Under the pieces are notes generated by a model. The model saw only the letters and a program-made list of their open reading frames with translations. It was not told where the DNA came from and searched no databases. Positions 35,761 through 46,098 of a stretch of 49,206 nt of DNA are shown piece by piece. The stretch's first letter is position 1. Every line of letters starts with the position of its first letter. The DNA is from Gordonia oryzae (GTDB taxonomy: Bacteria > Actinomycetota > Actinomycetes > Mycobacteriales > Mycobacteriaceae): NCBI RefSeq assembly GCF_003797185.1, contig NZ_RKMH01000021.1:1-49206 (forward strand), in the 5' to 3' direction. Both the position numbers and the translations under genes were made by a program.

Positions 35761-36953
35761 ACGGTGCACCCGGACCCCTGCCGATCGACGCCCTACTACC
35801 CATCGACGCCGACGAGATCACCGATCTGACGGTCGCGCTGGTACAGGCGCCCAGCGAGAACCCCGGCGGCACCGAAGCACAGGCCGTCGCCGTCCTCGAA
35901 CGGGCATGCCAGAAGGCCGGGCTCGTGGTTGGCACGCACGAGGTCGCACCCGGCCGGCCGAATCTCGTCGCCACTCTGGCCGGCGGCAACGGGCCGGGTC
36001 TGATGTTCCTCGGGCACTCCGACGTCGTGCCCGCGGGCCCCGGCTGGACCGGCGACCCCTATCGTGCGCGCATCGTCGACGGATCGATCATCGGCCGGGG
36101 CACCACCGACATGAAAGGCGGGCTCGCCGCGATCGTCACCGCCATGTCGGCCCTGTCGTCCTCCGGCATCGAGCTCACCGGTCCGGTGCAGCTGGTGTGC
36201 ACCGTCGATGAGGAGGAACACGGCAGCGGCGTGCGTGAACTCATCACCGCTCATCCCGGCGACTTCTTGGGGTGTGTGGTGGCCGAGCCGACCGATCTCA
36301 CTGTGGTCCGCGGATGCCGCGGTGCGTCTTACCTCGAGATCGACGTGACCGGTCGCGCCGCGCACTCCGGACGCCCCGACGACGGCCGCAGCGCCATCTA
36401 CGCCGCCGCCGCCATCGTCGAGCTCATTCGCGCCGACCATGAGGCGATGACCGCCCGCGCGGACGGCCTACTGGGTTCTGGGACATGGAATGTCGGCACC
36501 ATCTCCGGCGGGCAGGGCATTTCCGTCGTCGCCCCGATGGCCACACTCGGCATCGACCGTAGACTGATGCCCGACGAGACAGCCGACGGCGTAGCCGACA
36601 CGCTGCGCGCCCGCATCACCAAGGCGGGCATCGATTCCGACGGCATCGGCGTCGATGTGCGTGTCACTATGGAGATGCCCGGCTTTGAAACTCCCGCCGA
36701 TCACCACCTCGTCGCGACGGCTGTCGGCGCACTCGAGAGCCTCGGCATCAGCACCCGCGTGGGCGGATGGAGCGCCGCCTGTGACGGCGGCTTCGTCAAC
36801 CGCGACCTCGGCATCCCGGCCATCGTCTGCGGTCCCGGCGACATCAACACCCAGGCTCACCAGCCCGACGAGACCGTCCGAGTCGCCGACTTGGTCACGG
36901 CGGCAAGGGCATACACCCGGATGGCCCTGACCCTCCTCGGCCCGCGCGCCTGA
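35757..36953 (+). CDS. M20-family metallo-deacylase/peptidase (ArgE/DapE type)
   Basis: The product has 398 residues from a GTG at 35757. The dinuclear-zinc residues are present: GHSDVVPAG (about residue 86), the bridging Asp in TTDMKGGLAA (about residue 115), the catalytic Glu pair in CTVDEEEHGSG, AEPTDL, and the last His in QAHQPDE. The dimerisation domain with GRAAHSGRPDDGRSAI is intact. Such enzymes remove acyl groups from amino acids or cut small peptides; whether this is a DapE, ArgE or another deacylase is open. The start overlaps the stop of an aminotransferase remnant. Confidence 0.9.
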   Translation: MNGAPGPLPIDALLPIDADEITDLTVALVQAPSENPGGTEAQAVAVLERACQKAGLVVGTHEVAPGRPNLVATLAGGNGPGLMFLGHSDVVPAGPGWTGDPYRARIVDGSIIGRGTTDMKGGLAAIVTAMSALSSSGIELTGPVQLVCTVDEEEHGSGVRELITAHPGDFLGCVVAEPTDLTVVRGCRGASYLEIDVTGRAAHSGRPDDGRSAIYAAAAIVELIRADHEAMTARADGLLGSGTWNVGTISGGQGISVVAPMATLGIDRRLMPDETADGVADTLRARITKAGIDSDGIGVDVRVTMEMPGFETPADHHLVATAVGALESLGISTRVGGWSAACDGGFVNRDLGIPAIVCGPGDINTQAHQPDETVRVADLVTAARAYTRMALTLLGPRA

Positions 36954-37068
36954 GCCCGCATTTCTCATGGTATCGGGCTACCTGCGACGCGGCCAGGCCG
37001 AAATACGCAGCGGAAAACTGGATTTGGGCCGTACAGCGAGTAAAGAGAGGAACAGAGAGGGCGAACAA

Positions 37069-37770
37069 CTACTCCCGAACGAACCGGTAGCCCATCCCCG
37101 CCTCGGTGAGCAGATGCCTGGGGTGAGCAGGGTCCTCCTCGAGTTTGCGGCGCAGGCTCGCAAGGTAGACGCGCAGATAGTTCGATTGGCCCGTGTAGGT
37201 CGGCCCCCACACACCGGTCAGGATCTCGCGCTGCCCCACCAATTTACCCTCGTTGCGCACCAGCATCTCCAGCACTCCCCACTCGGTGGGGGTCAGATGT
37301 ATCCGTTCGCCGTTGCGCGTGACCTGTTTGGCTCCGAGGTCAACGGTGAACGACCCGGCCGACACCACCGGGTTCTCGGCGGTCGCCTCCCCCGACAAAC
37401 CGGCACCGCGGCGAATCGCGGCCCGCAGGCGTGCGACGAACTCCTCCATCCCAAAGGGTTTGGTCACGTAGTCATCGGCACCGGCATCGAGGGCGGCGAC
37501 CTTGTCGACGGCCTCACCACGCGCCGACAACACGATCACCGGTACGTTCGTCCACCCACGTAGACCGGCGAGCACCTCGAATCCGTCCATGTCGGGGAGT
37601 CCCAGGTCCAGTACCACCACCTGTGGGTTGGTCTTGGCCGCCGCAGCCAGTGCGGCTGCGCCGGTCGCCGCGGTCGTCACGTCGAAACCACGTGCCCTCA
37701 GGTTGATCCGCAACGCCCGCAACAACTGTGGCTCGTCGTCGACGACGAGCACGCGCGCGCCGTCAGCCAT
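37069..37770 (-). CDS. kdpE: Two-component response regulator KdpE
   Basis: The product has 233 residues from the ATG at 37770. The receiver domain has the acidic pair at 11-12 (VLVVDDEPQ), the phosphate acceptor Asp55 in VVVLDLGLPDMDG, and Lys104 in YVTKPFG. The C-terminal OmpR-type winged helix contains LTPTEWGVLEMLVRNEGKLV and YLRVYLASLRRKLEEDP. It activates the kdp operon when KdpD senses low K+ or osmotic stress. It overlaps the kdpD end by 8 bases and is the last gene of the locus. Confidence 0.95.
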   Translation of the reverse strand: MADGARVLVVDDEPQLLRALRINLRARGFDVTTAATGAAALAAAAKTNPQVVVLDLGLPDMDGFEVLAGLRGWTNVPVIVLSARGEAVDKVAALDAGADDYVTKPFGMEEFVARLRAAIRRGAGLSGEATAENPVVSAGSFTVDLGAKQVTRNGERIHLTPTEWGVLEMLVRNEGKLVGQREILTGVWGPTYTGQSNYLRVYLASLRRKLEEDPAHPRHLLTEAGMGYRFVRE

Positions 37771-40309
37771 GCGCCACCCCCTTCGCCTGCGGAGACTGCT
37801 CCGACTGCTCGATGGCGGGCAGATCCACCACCATCGTCGTACCACCACCAGGTGTGTCGACAATGGCGAGGTTGCCACCCATCGTCGAAGTGAAACCGCG
37901 CGCCACCGAAAGTCCTAGCCCCACACCACCATCGGAGCCGTTTCGGTCGGAGCCTTGGCGGAAGTCGTCGAAGATCTGCTCACGCCGTTCGACCGGAATC
38001 CCCGGCCCGTGATCGACAACCTCGATGATCGTGCGCGGCGACTGCGGGTCCGACTCGTCGACCGAGGTGGCCACCTCGACCTGCCCGCCGCCGTGGCGCA
38101 CCGCGTTGTCGATGAGATTGGCCAGGACCCGTTCCAGCAACCCCCCGTCGGTCCATGCCCAGACATGACCGAACCGGAAGGCGATACCCGCGGCGGCCGG
38201 GCCACTGCGGTTGGCCGCCCGGTGCACCACCTCGACGAGGTACGTGCGCGCCAGGTTCGGGCGGATCGCACCGGCCTCCAGCCGCGAAGAGTCCAGCAAA
38301 TTGGCGACCAGTGCAGAGAGCTGATCAACGGATTCCTCAATGGTGGCCAACAATTCGGCGGTGTCCTCCGGGGAAAACGTCACCTCCTCGCTGCGCAGAC
38401 TCGACACGGCCGCCTTGGCACCGGCCAGGGGGGTACGCAGATCGTGGCTCACCGCCGACAACAATGCCCGGCGGAGTTCGTCGGTCTGGGCCAGGGCCCG
38501 CGCGGCTGCGGCACCGGCCTCGAGGTCGGCGCGTTCGAGTGCGGCGGCCGCCTGGGTGGCCACCGCCGTGAGCACCCGACGATCCTGCGCCGCCGGCGAC
38601 GCCCCACACAGCAGCAACTCGTATTCGTCGCCTCGCGCGGGCAGGACGGTATCGGCCTCCGAATCACGCTGTGGTGGTCCCTCTCCCACCGCAGCACTGA
38701 CCTCGACGGCGCCGTCGGCACGGCGGTGCACCACCGACACCGCACGCTGATCGTAAGTCTCTCGAACGCGTTCGAGCAGGCCCGCCACGTCCGCGCCGCC
38801 GAGGACGGCGTCGCTGAACACCGCGAGCAGTTCGGCCTCACGCGCCGCCCGTTGTGCCTGCACCCGACGGACCGTGGCCGAATCAACCAGTGCGGCAACC
38901 GCTATGGCGATAACGAGCATCACCAGGATGGTGATGAGATTGTCCGGCTCGTTGATGGTCAGGGTGAACCGTGGTGCGGTAAAGAAGTAGTTGAGCAGAA
39001 CACCGGAAACCACCGCCGACAGCGCGGCCGGTGCAACACCGCCGAGCATCGAGATCGCCAGTACGGTGACGAAGAACAACGCTGTCTCACTGGCGAATCC
39101 GATCCAGCGGTCGAGGACGGCCAGGATACCCGTCATCACCAGCGGTACCACCACAGCCAGAACCCAGCTCAGCGGCCGGTGGAATCGGGTCTCGCGGATG
39201 TCGAGGCGGTTGCGTTTCGCGGTTTCCTCGTGGGTGACCATGTGGACGTCGATCCGTCCACTGCTCGCGACGACCGTCGCGCCGACCCCCTCGTCGAAGA
39301 TGCGCTTGAACCGCGGCCGCCGAGACGTACCGAGTACCAGCTGGGTCGCGTTGACCCCGCGCGCGAACTCCAGCAACGCGGTGGGGATGTCGTCGCCGAC
39401 GATGGAGTGCACGCGCGCACCGAATCCGGCGGCCAGCTCGGTCAGTTCGGACAGTTCCACACCGGAGCGTCCGGCCAGCCCGTCACCGCGGACCACGTGC
39501 ACGACGATCAGCTCGGCACTCGACCGTGAGGCTATGCGGCTGGCGCGCCGGATCAGCGTCGACGATTCGGCGCCACCGGTGATCGCCACCACCACCCGTT
39601 CCCGCGCCTCCCAGGTGTCGGTGATCGCATGCGCAGCACGATAATCGGCCAGATTGTCGTCGACGCGATCGGCCAGCCACAGCAACGCGAGTTCACGCAG
39701 CGCGGTCAGATTGCCCTGACGGAAGTAGTTGGCGAGCGCGCCGTCGATCCGGCCGCTGGGATAGACCTTGCCCGCCGAGAGTCGTTGCCGCAGTGCCTGC
39801 GGGGCGATGTCGACGAGCTCGATCTGGTCGGCGGCGCGCACCACCGCGTCGGGCACGGTCTCCCGCTGGGTGACGCCGGTGATCTGGGCGACCACATCGT
39901 TGAGACTTTCGAGATGCTGGATGTTGACCGTGGTGAGCACATCGATCCCGGCATCCCGAAGGACGTCGATGTCTTGCCAGCGCTTGGCATTCGTCGATCC
40001 CGCGACGTTGGAGTGGGCGAGTTCGTCGACGAGGGCCACCTGCGGGTGGCGGGACAACACCGTATCGAGGTCCATCTCCTCCAGTTCGGTACCCCGGTAA
40101 ACGATGCGGCGTCGCGGAATCACCTCGATGCCCTCGATCAGACCGGCGGTCGCCGACCGCCCGTGGGACTCCACGACGGCGATCACTACGTCGGCGCCCT
40201 CACCGATCAGATCGTGTGCGTGCGCGAGCATTTCATAGGTCTTACCCACGCCCGGGGCGCAGCCGAGGAAAACCTGCAAGGTGCCCCGCGCGTCGGCAGT
40301 GGAAACCAT
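37763..40309 (-). CDS. kdpD: Sensor histidine kinase KdpD
   Basis: The product has 848 residues. The N-terminal KdpD domain has a Walker A motif GCAPGVGKT at 16-24 and VALVDELAHSNVAGSTNAKR. A universal-stress-protein-like domain follows (ERVVVAITGGAESSTLIRRA). Four membrane helices lie around residues 385-475, then a GAF-like region. The phosphorylated His is in AVSHDLRTPLAGAKAAV (about residue 619), and the ATP-binding domain has NLIDNAVRHG, GPGIP and GVGLGLSVARGF. It senses K+ limitation and controls KdpE. It starts 27 bases after kdpC. Confidence 0.95.
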   Translation of the reverse strand: MVSTADARGTLQVFLGCAPGVGKTYEMLAHAHDLIGEGADVVIAVVESHGRSATAGLIEGIEVIPRRRIVYRGTELEEMDLDTVLSRHPQVALVDELAHSNVAGSTNAKRWQDIDVLRDAGIDVLTTVNIQHLESLNDVVAQITGVTQRETVPDAVVRAADQIELVDIAPQALRQRLSAGKVYPSGRIDGALANYFRQGNLTALRELALLWLADRVDDNLADYRAAHAITDTWEARERVVVAITGGAESSTLIRRASRIASRSSAELIVVHVVRGDGLAGRSGVELSELTELAAGFGARVHSIVGDDIPTALLEFARGVNATQLVLGTSRRPRFKRIFDEGVGATVVASSGRIDVHMVTHEETAKRNRLDIRETRFHRPLSWVLAVVVPLVMTGILAVLDRWIGFASETALFFVTVLAISMLGGVAPAALSAVVSGVLLNYFFTAPRFTLTINEPDNLITILVMLVIAIAVAALVDSATVRRVQAQRAAREAELLAVFSDAVLGGADVAGLLERVRETYDQRAVSVVHRRADGAVEVSAAVGEGPPQRDSEADTVLPARGDEYELLLCGASPAAQDRRVLTAVATQAAAALERADLEAGAAAARALAQTDELRRALLSAVSHDLRTPLAGAKAAVSSLRSEEVTFSPEDTAELLATIEESVDQLSALVANLLDSSRLEAGAIRPNLARTYLVEVVHRAANRSGPAAAGIAFRFGHVWAWTDGGLLERVLANLIDNAVRHGGGQVEVATSVDESDPQSPRTIIEVVDHGPGIPVERREQIFDDFRQGSDRNGSDGGVGLGLSVARGFTSTMGGNLAIVDTPGGGTTMVVDLPAIEQSEQSPQAKGVAHG

Positions 40310-40336
40310 GCGTCCGAGTCTATCGGCGAAGCGCCG

Positions 40337-40963
40337 TCATGACCGGCACACGGTGTGTCCCAGGGCGAGATTCACCTCGAGCACATCGACGGTCGGCTGA
40401 CCCAGAAAGCCCCACTGCCGGCCAGAGGTGTGCGCGTCGATGATCGCCTGGACCTGTGCGGGGGTGCGGCCGCTATTGCCGGCGATGCGGGGTACCTGCA
40501 GTGCCGCGTAGGCCGGACTGATGTCGGGGTCCAGACCCGACCCGGAGCCGGTGACCGCATCGGCCGGCACTGCCGTCGGTGACACCCCTTCACGCTGCGC
40601 GATGATCTTTCGGCGCGCCTCGATCTCGGTGGCCAGTGTCGCACTGTTGGGTCCCTGGTTGCTCGCCGCCGACGACGACGGGTCACCCGGCGCCATCGGA
40701 TTGTCGGCCGATCCGAGCACACGGGCGTGGAGGAACGAGTCGGGCTGTCCGGCAACGGGTTGTGGGTCGATGCCGATGATCGAGGAGCCGGCGGCGCAGC
40801 CACGGGCGTCGACAACCTGGGAGCCCTCGGCGGCGTGGGTGTCCAATCGGGAGGCCGCCCACACGACCGCCGGATAGGCGACGCCGACGACGACGGTCAG
40901 CGCGAGCAGGACACCGATCGCGGCGACACACTGCCGCACGAAGGTGGAGATGACGGTGTTCAT
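40337..40963 (-). CDS. kdpC: Potassium-transporting ATPase KdpC subunit
   Basis: The product has 208 residues with one N-terminal membrane helix (AAIGVLLALTVVVGVAYPAV) and an outer domain. Typical KdpC motifs are GSSIIGIDPQPVAGQPDSFL, AVTGSGSGLDPDISPAYAAL, QVPRIAGNSG and VDVLEVNLALG. KdpC stabilises the KdpFABC complex and raises ATP affinity. It starts 7 bases after kdpB. Confidence 0.95.
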   Translation of the reverse strand: MNTVISTFVRQCVAAIGVLLALTVVVGVAYPAVVWAASRLDTHAAEGSQVVDARGCAAGSSIIGIDPQPVAGQPDSFLHARVLGSADNPMAPGDPSSSAASNQGPNSATLATEIEARRKIIAQREGVSPTAVPADAVTGSGSGLDPDISPAYAALQVPRIAGNSGRTPAQVQAIIDAHTSGRQWGFLGQPTVDVLEVNLALGHTVCRS

Positions 40964-40970
40964 GATTTCC

Positions 40971-43109
40971 TCACCCCATTCCCGGAAGGAAACGGACCAC
41001 GAGATCGATCAACCAGATCCCGACGAACGGTGACACGACGCCGCCGAGGCCGTAGATCAGTAGATTGCGGCCGAGCAGGCGCGAGGCCGAGCTGGGCCGG
41101 TATGTGACGCCACGCAACGACAGCGGGATGAGCGCGACGATGATCAGGGCGTTGAACACGATCGCCGAGACGATCGCCGACTGCGCCGAATGCAGGTGCA
41201 TGATGTTGAGCACGTGTAGTTGCGGGTAGATGACCGCGAACATCGCCGGCAGGATCGCGAAGTACTTCGCAAGGTCGTTGGCCAGCGAGAACGTCGTCAG
41301 CGCGCCGCGGGTGATCAGCAGTTGTTTACCGATGGCGACGACCTCGATCAGCTTGGTCGGGTCCGAATCGAGGTCGACCATGTTGCCGGCTTCCTTGGCC
41401 GCCGAGGTCCCGGTGTTCATGGCCAGCCCGACGTCGGCCTGCGCGAGCGCCGGGGCGTCGTTGGTGCCGTCGCCGGTCATCGCGACCAGCCGCCCGCCTG
41501 CCTGTTCGGACCGGATCAGGGCGAGTTTGTCTTCCGGGGTGGCCTCGGCGACGAAGTCGTCGACGCCCGCTTCGTCGGCAATCGCCTTGGCGGTCAACGG
41601 ATTGTCGCCGGTGACCATCACCGTGCGGATGCCCATCGCCCGCAGTTGCGCAAAGCGCGAACGCATGCCGGGCTTGACCACATCAGAGAGTTGGATGGTA
41701 CCGAGGATGCGTGCGCCACCGTCGTCGTGGACGGCCACCAGCAGCGGCGTGCCACCCCCCTTCGAGATCTCCGCGACGCGATCGGTGACGACCTCCGGTA
41801 CCGACCCGCCGAGCCGGCCGATCCAGCGGGTCACCGCGTCGGCGGCGCCCTTGCGGTATTCGACGGCGGACGGGCCGTCGTGCAGATCGATTCCGCTCAT
41901 ACGGGTTTCGGCGGTGAAGGCGACGACATCGTAGTTCGGGTGAACACTACCGCGCGCCGCGTCGGCGTTATCGGCGGCCATCGGGGTGACCTGATGCTCC
42001 TGCAGACACAGTTCGACGATGCTGCGGCCCTCGGGGGTGTCGTCGGCGAGACTGCACCGATACGCCGCGGATGCGAGGTCGGCGGTGGCGGTGTCGGGAC
42101 CGGGGAAGATCTCGGTGGCCCGCCGATTACCGAAGGTGATCGTGCCGGTCTTGTCCATCAGCAGGGTATCGATGTCACCGGCGGCCTCGACCGCCCGGCC
42201 CGACATCGCCAGCACATTGCGTTGGACCAATCGATCCATTCCGGCGATACCGATCGAGGACAGCAGGGCCCCGATCGTCGTCGGGATGAGGCAGACCAGC
42301 AAGGCGATCAACTTGATCGGATCGGGGCTCTGCCCGGCGTACTGCTGCATCGGACCGACCGCGACGACGGCGAGCAGGAAGATCACCGTCAGGCTCGCGA
42401 GCAGGATGTCCAGCGCGATCTCGTTGGGCGTCTTCTTGCGGGCGGCGCCCTCGACGAGCGCGATCATGCGGTCGACGAAGGTCTCTCCCGGCGCCGTGGT
42501 GATCTTGACGATGATCCGGTCCGACAGCACTACGGTGCCGCCGGTGACCGCGCATCGGTCACCACCGGATTCGCGGACCACCGGCGCGGATTCGCCGGTG
42601 ATCGCCGACTCGTCGACGGTCGCGATGCCTTCGATGACGTCGCCGTCACCGGCGATGACCTCACCGGCCTCGACGATGATCAGGTCGCCGACCACCAGAT
42701 CGCTACCCGAGACCGAGGCCGTCGAACCGTCGGCACCGATCCGTCGGGCCATGGTGTCTCGCTTGACCTTTCGCAAACTGTCCGCCTGCGCACGGCCGCG
42801 CCCCTCGGCGACGGCCTCGGCAAGGTTGGCGAAGATCACCGTGAACCACAGCCATGCTGCGATCAGCCAGGAGAACCACGACGGCTGCCAGATCGCGAGC
42901 ACCGTGGTGACGATGGCGCCGAGGAACACCACGAACATCACCGGATTGCGGGCTTGGTCTTTCGGGTTCAGTTTGCGCGCCGCCTGCGGCAGCGAGGTGA
43001 TCAGGCTGCGGGCATCGAAAGCGCCGCCCGACACCAGTTCCGGGGAGTCGGCGGACTCGTCGGTGGGCTGGTGCCCGCCGTCGGTCCGGTCGATCGTATC
43101 CACACTCAC
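40971..43109 (-). CDS. kdpB: Potassium-transporting P-type ATPase KdpB subunit
   Basis: The product has 712 residues and is the ATP-hydrolysing subunit. The phosphorylated Asp is in [14 protein letters not shown] near residue 317; TGES appears in [15 protein letters not shown], and the hinge motif is [20 protein letters not shown]. Seven or so membrane helices surround these domains. The start is a GTG at 43109 overlapping the kdpA stop (GTGA), so subunits A and B are co-translated. The N-terminus adds about 25 polar residues before the family core. Confidence 0.97.
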   Translation of the reverse strand: MSVDTIDRTDGGHQPTDESADSPELVSGGAFDARSLITSLPQAARKLNPKDQARNPVMFVVFLGAIVTTVLAIWQPSWFSWLIAAWLWFTVIFANLAEAVAEGRGRAQADSLRKVKRDTMARRIGADGSTASVSGSDLVVGDLIIVEAGEVIAGDGDVIEGIATVDESAITGESAPVVRESGGDRCAVTGGTVVLSDRIIVKITTAPGETFVDRMIALVEGAARKKTPNEIALDILLASLTVIFLLAVVAVGPMQQYAGQSPDPIKLIALLVCLIPTTIGALLSSIGIAGMDRLVQRNVLAMSGRAVEAAGDIDTLLMDKTGTITFGNRRATEIFPGPDTATADLASAAYRCSLADDTPEGRSIVELCLQEHQVTPMAADNADAARGSVHPNYDVVAFTAETRMSGIDLHDGPSAVEYRKGAADAVTRWIGRLGGSVPEVVTDRVAEISKGGGTPLLVAVHDDGGARILGTIQLSDVVKPGMRSRFAQLRAMGIRTVMVTGDNPLTAKAIADEAGVDDFVAEATPEDKLALIRSEQAGGRLVAMTGDGTNDAPALAQADVGLAMNTGTSAAKEAGNMVDLDSDPTKLIEVVAIGKQLLITRGALTTFSLANDLAKYFAILPAMFAVIYPQLHVLNIMHLHSAQSAIVSAIVFNALIIVALIPLSLRGVTYRPSSASRLLGRNLLIYGLGGVVSPFVGIWLIDLVVRFLPGMG

Positions 43110-44944
43110 AGAGCTGCCTCCGCGATCGGTCCCAGCGCCATGGCCGGGAAGAAGGTGAGTCCCGCGACGAGCAGGATGGTTCCGAACAACAACGCGCCGA
43201 ACAGGAGTCCGTGCGTCGGCAGGGTCGACGCGGTGTCGATGCGGGTCTCGAGCGCGACCGCGCCACGGCTGTCGAGGTCTGCCTCGTCACCATCGGCCGC
43301 CCCTTGGCGTCTGGTCGAGGTGCGAGGCGCCCCGGCGCCGAGTCTCAAGACCTCCTGCTCCGGTCCTGAATCCCGCCCGTCCGCCTTCGCGCCCCGCGGC
43401 CGCTGGCGCGCCAGCAGACCGGCCAGCGCCAGTACGAACACGATCGGCAGGAACCGACCGAGAAGCATGGCGAAGCCCAACGAGCTCTGGAACCAGTCGC
43501 TGGTCACGGTCAGCCCACCGAATGCGCTGCCGTTGTTGTTGGCCGCCGACGCGAACGCGTAGAGCACCTCGCTGAATCCGTGGATCGACCCCGCGGTTCC
43601 GGGCGACCCACCGTTGCCCTGCGCATCGAGCGTCGAGGAGAGGACCGCCGTGATGCCCGCGCCGATCAGCACTAGTGCCGGCATCACCAGCACATAGAGG
43701 GCCGCCATGGTGATCTCGTTCTGCCCGACCTTCTTTCCGAGGAACTCCGGCGACCGTCCGACCAGCAGTCCGCCGACGAATACGGTGACCACCGCCATCA
43801 CCAGGATGCCGTAGAGTCCCGAGCCCACGCCGCCCGGCGCGACCTCGCCGAGCAGCATGTTCCACAGCAACACTCCGCCGCCACCGGCGGAGAAACTGTC
43901 GTGGGCGGAGTTCACCGCGCCGGTCGAGGTCCCCGTCGTCGACACCGCGAACAACACCGACGCCGGGATGCCGAATCGTTGTTCCTTGCCCTCCATCATT
44001 GCTCCCGCGACCTGCGCGGCCACACCGTTGGTGCGCGACTCGAAGTACCAGGAGACGGCCAGCATGATGCCCCACAGTGAGGCCATCACACCGAGCAGGG
44101 TGTATCCCTGACGCCGGTCGCCGACCAGCGTGCCGTAGGTCCGTGTGAGGCACACCGGGATGATCAGCAGTGCAATGATTTCCACGATGTTGCTCAGCGG
44201 CGTCGGGTTGGAGAACGGGTGCGCCGAGTTGGCCGAGAGGGTTCCGCCGCCGTTGGTTCCGAGTTCCTTGATGGCCTCCTGTGAAGCGAACGGTCCGACG
44301 ACGCTATGTGCCGACCCGCCGTTGAGCGTGGTGAAGTCAAAGCCGGTCCGCAACGATTGGACGGCACCCTGCGTGATCAGGATGATGGCCAAAATGATGC
44401 TCAGCGGCAACAGGATTCGGATGACGCCGCGGATCAGATCGACCCAGAAGTTGCCGATCTGACCATCGCCGCGCCGGTTCACCAGTCCACGGATGAGCGC
44501 GACGGCCACCGCGAGGCCCACCGCCGCCGACGCGAAGTTCTGTACCGCCAGGCCGATCATTTGGGTGAGGTTGCTCATCACCTGTTCTGGTGAGTACGAC
44601 TGCCAGTTGGTGTTCGAGACGAAGGAGACCGCGGTGTTGAACGCGGCCGCCGGGTTGATCCCGGGTTTGCCGTCGGCCCAGGGCAATACACCTTGAATTC
44701 GCTGCAGCAGGTAGAGAAACACAACGCTGACGGCCGAGAAGGCAAGCACCGCAAGGGCATAGCCGACCCAGGTCTGCTGACGCTTCGGGTCGATCCGGGC
44801 GAGGCGATACAGCACTCGCTCGGCACCGAGGTCACGTTCGCTGCGATAAACCGAGGCCATGTAGTCACCCAGCGGCACATAGGCCAGGCCCAGCACCACC
44901 AGGAGGAGCGCCACCTGCAAGGTGGCGGCCAGAGCGGGATTCAT
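43106..44944 (-). CDS. kdpA: Potassium-transporting ATPase KdpA subunit with a hydrophilic insert
   Basis: KdpA is the K+-selective channel-like subunit. The product has 612 residues, against about 557 in E. coli. Filter-region marks are [50 protein letters not shown] and [14 protein letters not shown]. The extra length lies between about residues 518 and 574: a charged stretch ([20 protein letters not shown] and on to ALETRID) placed between [19 protein letters not shown] and the last helix [20 protein letters not shown]. Other KdpA proteins have only a short loop there. The reading frame is intact. Confidence 0.95.
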   Translation of the reverse strand: MNPALAATLQVALLLVVLGLAYVPLGDYMASVYRSERDLGAERVLYRLARIDPKRQQTWVGYALAVLAFSAVSVVFLYLLQRIQGVLPWADGKPGINPAAAFNTAVSFVSNTNWQSYSPEQVMSNLTQMIGLAVQNFASAAVGLAVAVALIRGLVNRRGDGQIGNFWVDLIRGVIRILLPLSIILAIILITQGAVQSLRTGFDFTTLNGGSAHSVVGPFASQEAIKELGTNGGGTLSANSAHPFSNPTPLSNIVEIIALLIIPVCLTRTYGTLVGDRRQGYTLLGVMASLWGIMLAVSWYFESRTNGVAAQVAGAMMEGKEQRFGIPASVLFAVSTTGTSTGAVNSAHDSFSAGGGGVLLWNMLLGEVAPGGVGSGLYGILVMAVVTVFVGGLLVGRSPEFLGKKVGQNEITMAALYVLVMPALVLIGAGITAVLSSTLDAQGNGGSPGTAGSIHGFSEVLYAFASAANNNGSAFGGLTVTSDWFQSSLGFAMLLGRFLPIVFVLALAGLLARQRPRGAKADGRDSGPEQEVLRLGAGAPRTSTRRQGAADGDEADLDSRGAVALETRIDTASTLPTHGLLFGALLFGTILLVAGLTFFPAMALGPIAEAAL

Positions 44945-44949
44945 CGGGC

Positions 44950-45048
44950 TCAGAACCTTTCCGGGAAGATCAGCGCGACCATCAGGTAGACGGCCGTCAC
45001 CACCGCGAGGGCCAGCAGGACGACGTTGATCACGCCGTCGGCGGTCAT
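44950..45048 (-). CDS. kdpF: KdpF small subunit
   Basis: This is a 32-residue, one-helix protein: MTADGVINVVLLALAVVTAV followed by YLMVALIFPERF. The ending PERF after a YLxxAL helix is the KdpF signature. KdpF packs beside KdpA and stabilises the complex. Its stop is 5 bases before kdpA, and its ATG overlaps the stop of the upstream 30-codon gene (ATGA). Confidence 0.92.
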   Translation of the reverse strand: MTADGVINVVLLALAVVTAVYLMVALIFPERF

Positions 45049-45137
45049 CGCCGGATCCTCACGTCGACGGCGCGCACGGCGAGCACGCACAACGCGAAGC
45101 CCACCAGTGCGGCGAGAACGTACAGGAAGTCAGCCAC
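45045..45137 (-). CDS. 30-residue membrane microprotein at the head of the kdp operon
   Basis: A GTG at 45137 with a strong AGGAG site five bases upstream opens a 30-codon frame: VADFLYVLAALVGFALCVLA followed by VRAVDVRIRR. It is one hydrophobic helix with a basic C-terminus, so the positive-inside rule puts the tail in the cytoplasm. Its stop overlaps the kdpF start (ATGA), so the two are translationally coupled. It is not KdpF, which follows. I recall similar short frames before kdpF in some actinobacteria, but I know of no assigned function. A role in assembling or tuning KdpFABC is inference. Confidence 0.75.
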   Translation of the reverse strand: MADFLYVLAALVGFALCVLAVRAVDVRIRR

Positions 45138-45466
45138 TCTCACTCCTCACACCGCAACCGTCGAGTCACCCGACGGCCAAGCCGATGCACCGGCCGGCGG
45201 CCGGTGCGCAGGACAACTCTGCGCTCCCGATGCCGATCCGACGAAGCGCCTTAACACGATCAATACGCGCGGGATGGCAATGTTGACGCGACCTTCTCGC
45301 CCGGGGGTTTGCGACGGCCGGCTCGTCGATCGTCAAGCCACGACGCTCGAGGGCCTGCAAGCAACTCGCGGTGCGCGTCAAGAGTGCGTCAAAATCCCAG
45401 CACACGGCGTTGAGAACGTGTGAGAACCCCTTACCGCGCGTCGAGCCGCGGATTAGACCTGAGGTC
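45138..45466. other. Divergent control region of the kdp operon
   Basis: This 329-base gap lies between the kdp microprotein and the plus-strand DUF6611-like gene. It must hold the kdp promoter and probably the KdpE site. I could not pick out a KdpE box with confidence, and I saw no c-di-AMP riboswitch fold. Confidence 0.4.
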
Positions 45467-46069
45467 ATGAGCAGCGCAGCACCGCGGCGCATCGTCGCCG
45501 GCGACTATCGATGGGGATACGTGCAGATCGGTTATGCCCGCCAGTGGGTCCGTGACCGGATGGTGCTCTACCCGCCGGGGACCTCGGTCGAACAGCGCCG
45601 CTGGATGCGGGCGTGGCGCTGGCTTCCGGCGATCGTCGCGGCCATTGTCCTGGGCACGGCGTTCGTCTGCGGATACGTCAATTCCGCGCTCGTCGTCGCG
45701 TTTGCGGTGGCGATCGCGGTGTCGGTGGGGTTGGTGATCGTGGTCGCCGAACGCACCCGGAGCATCCGTACGGCATCGGTGTCCGTCGAGGGCTGGACGG
45801 GTCCCGACGCCGACCTGACGTCGCTGTCGAACATCGCGCTGATCCGGCGCATCTCCGCGCGACTACGCGATGCCGACTCCGACCTGCGCGACGGTCGGAT
45901 CGACGAGGTGGAGTACGAGGTCATCTGGGCGAGCTGTCACACCGACATGGCGCAGATCCTGCGGCTGACCACCCCTGACAAGCCGGTGTTCGAGCGACCG
46001 CGGTTCCGCAAGGCGAGCACCCAGACACCGGAGCGGCGCCACAGCTCGGCCCTCAGGCGACAGGCCTGA
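45467..46069 (+). CDS. DUF6611-like membrane protein
   Basis: The product has 200 residues from the ATG at 45467; a frame from 45371 is unsupported. The N-terminal part (YRWGYVQIGYARQWVRDRMV, LYPPGTSVEQRRWMRAWRWL) resembles DUF6611. It is followed by two membrane helices (AIVAAIVLGTAFVCGYV and VVAFAVAIAVSVGLVIVVAE). The C-terminal half is soluble (LIRRISARLRDADSDLRDGR) and ends in a basic tail. The function is unknown. The family call is by eye. Confidence 0.7.
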   Translation: MSSAAPRRIVAGDYRWGYVQIGYARQWVRDRMVLYPPGTSVEQRRWMRAWRWLPAIVAAIVLGTAFVCGYVNSALVVAFAVAIAVSVGLVIVVAERTRSIRTASVSVEGWTGPDADLTSLSNIALIRRISARLRDADSDLRDGRIDEVEYEVIWASCHTDMAQILRLTTPDKPVFERPRFRKASTQTPERRHSSALRRQA

Positions 46070-46098
46070 TCGCGATCCCATGGTGCCCGCCGCGCAGA

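Noticed and set aside
41220..43562. Plus-strand open frame of 780 codons opposite kdpA/kdpB
   Set aside because: Shadow of the kdp genes; no motifs, Arg/Asp/His-rich composition.
45138..45466. Search for a c-di-AMP (ydaO) riboswitch before the kdp operon
   Set aside because: No recognisable conserved core or pseudoknot arrangement was seen.
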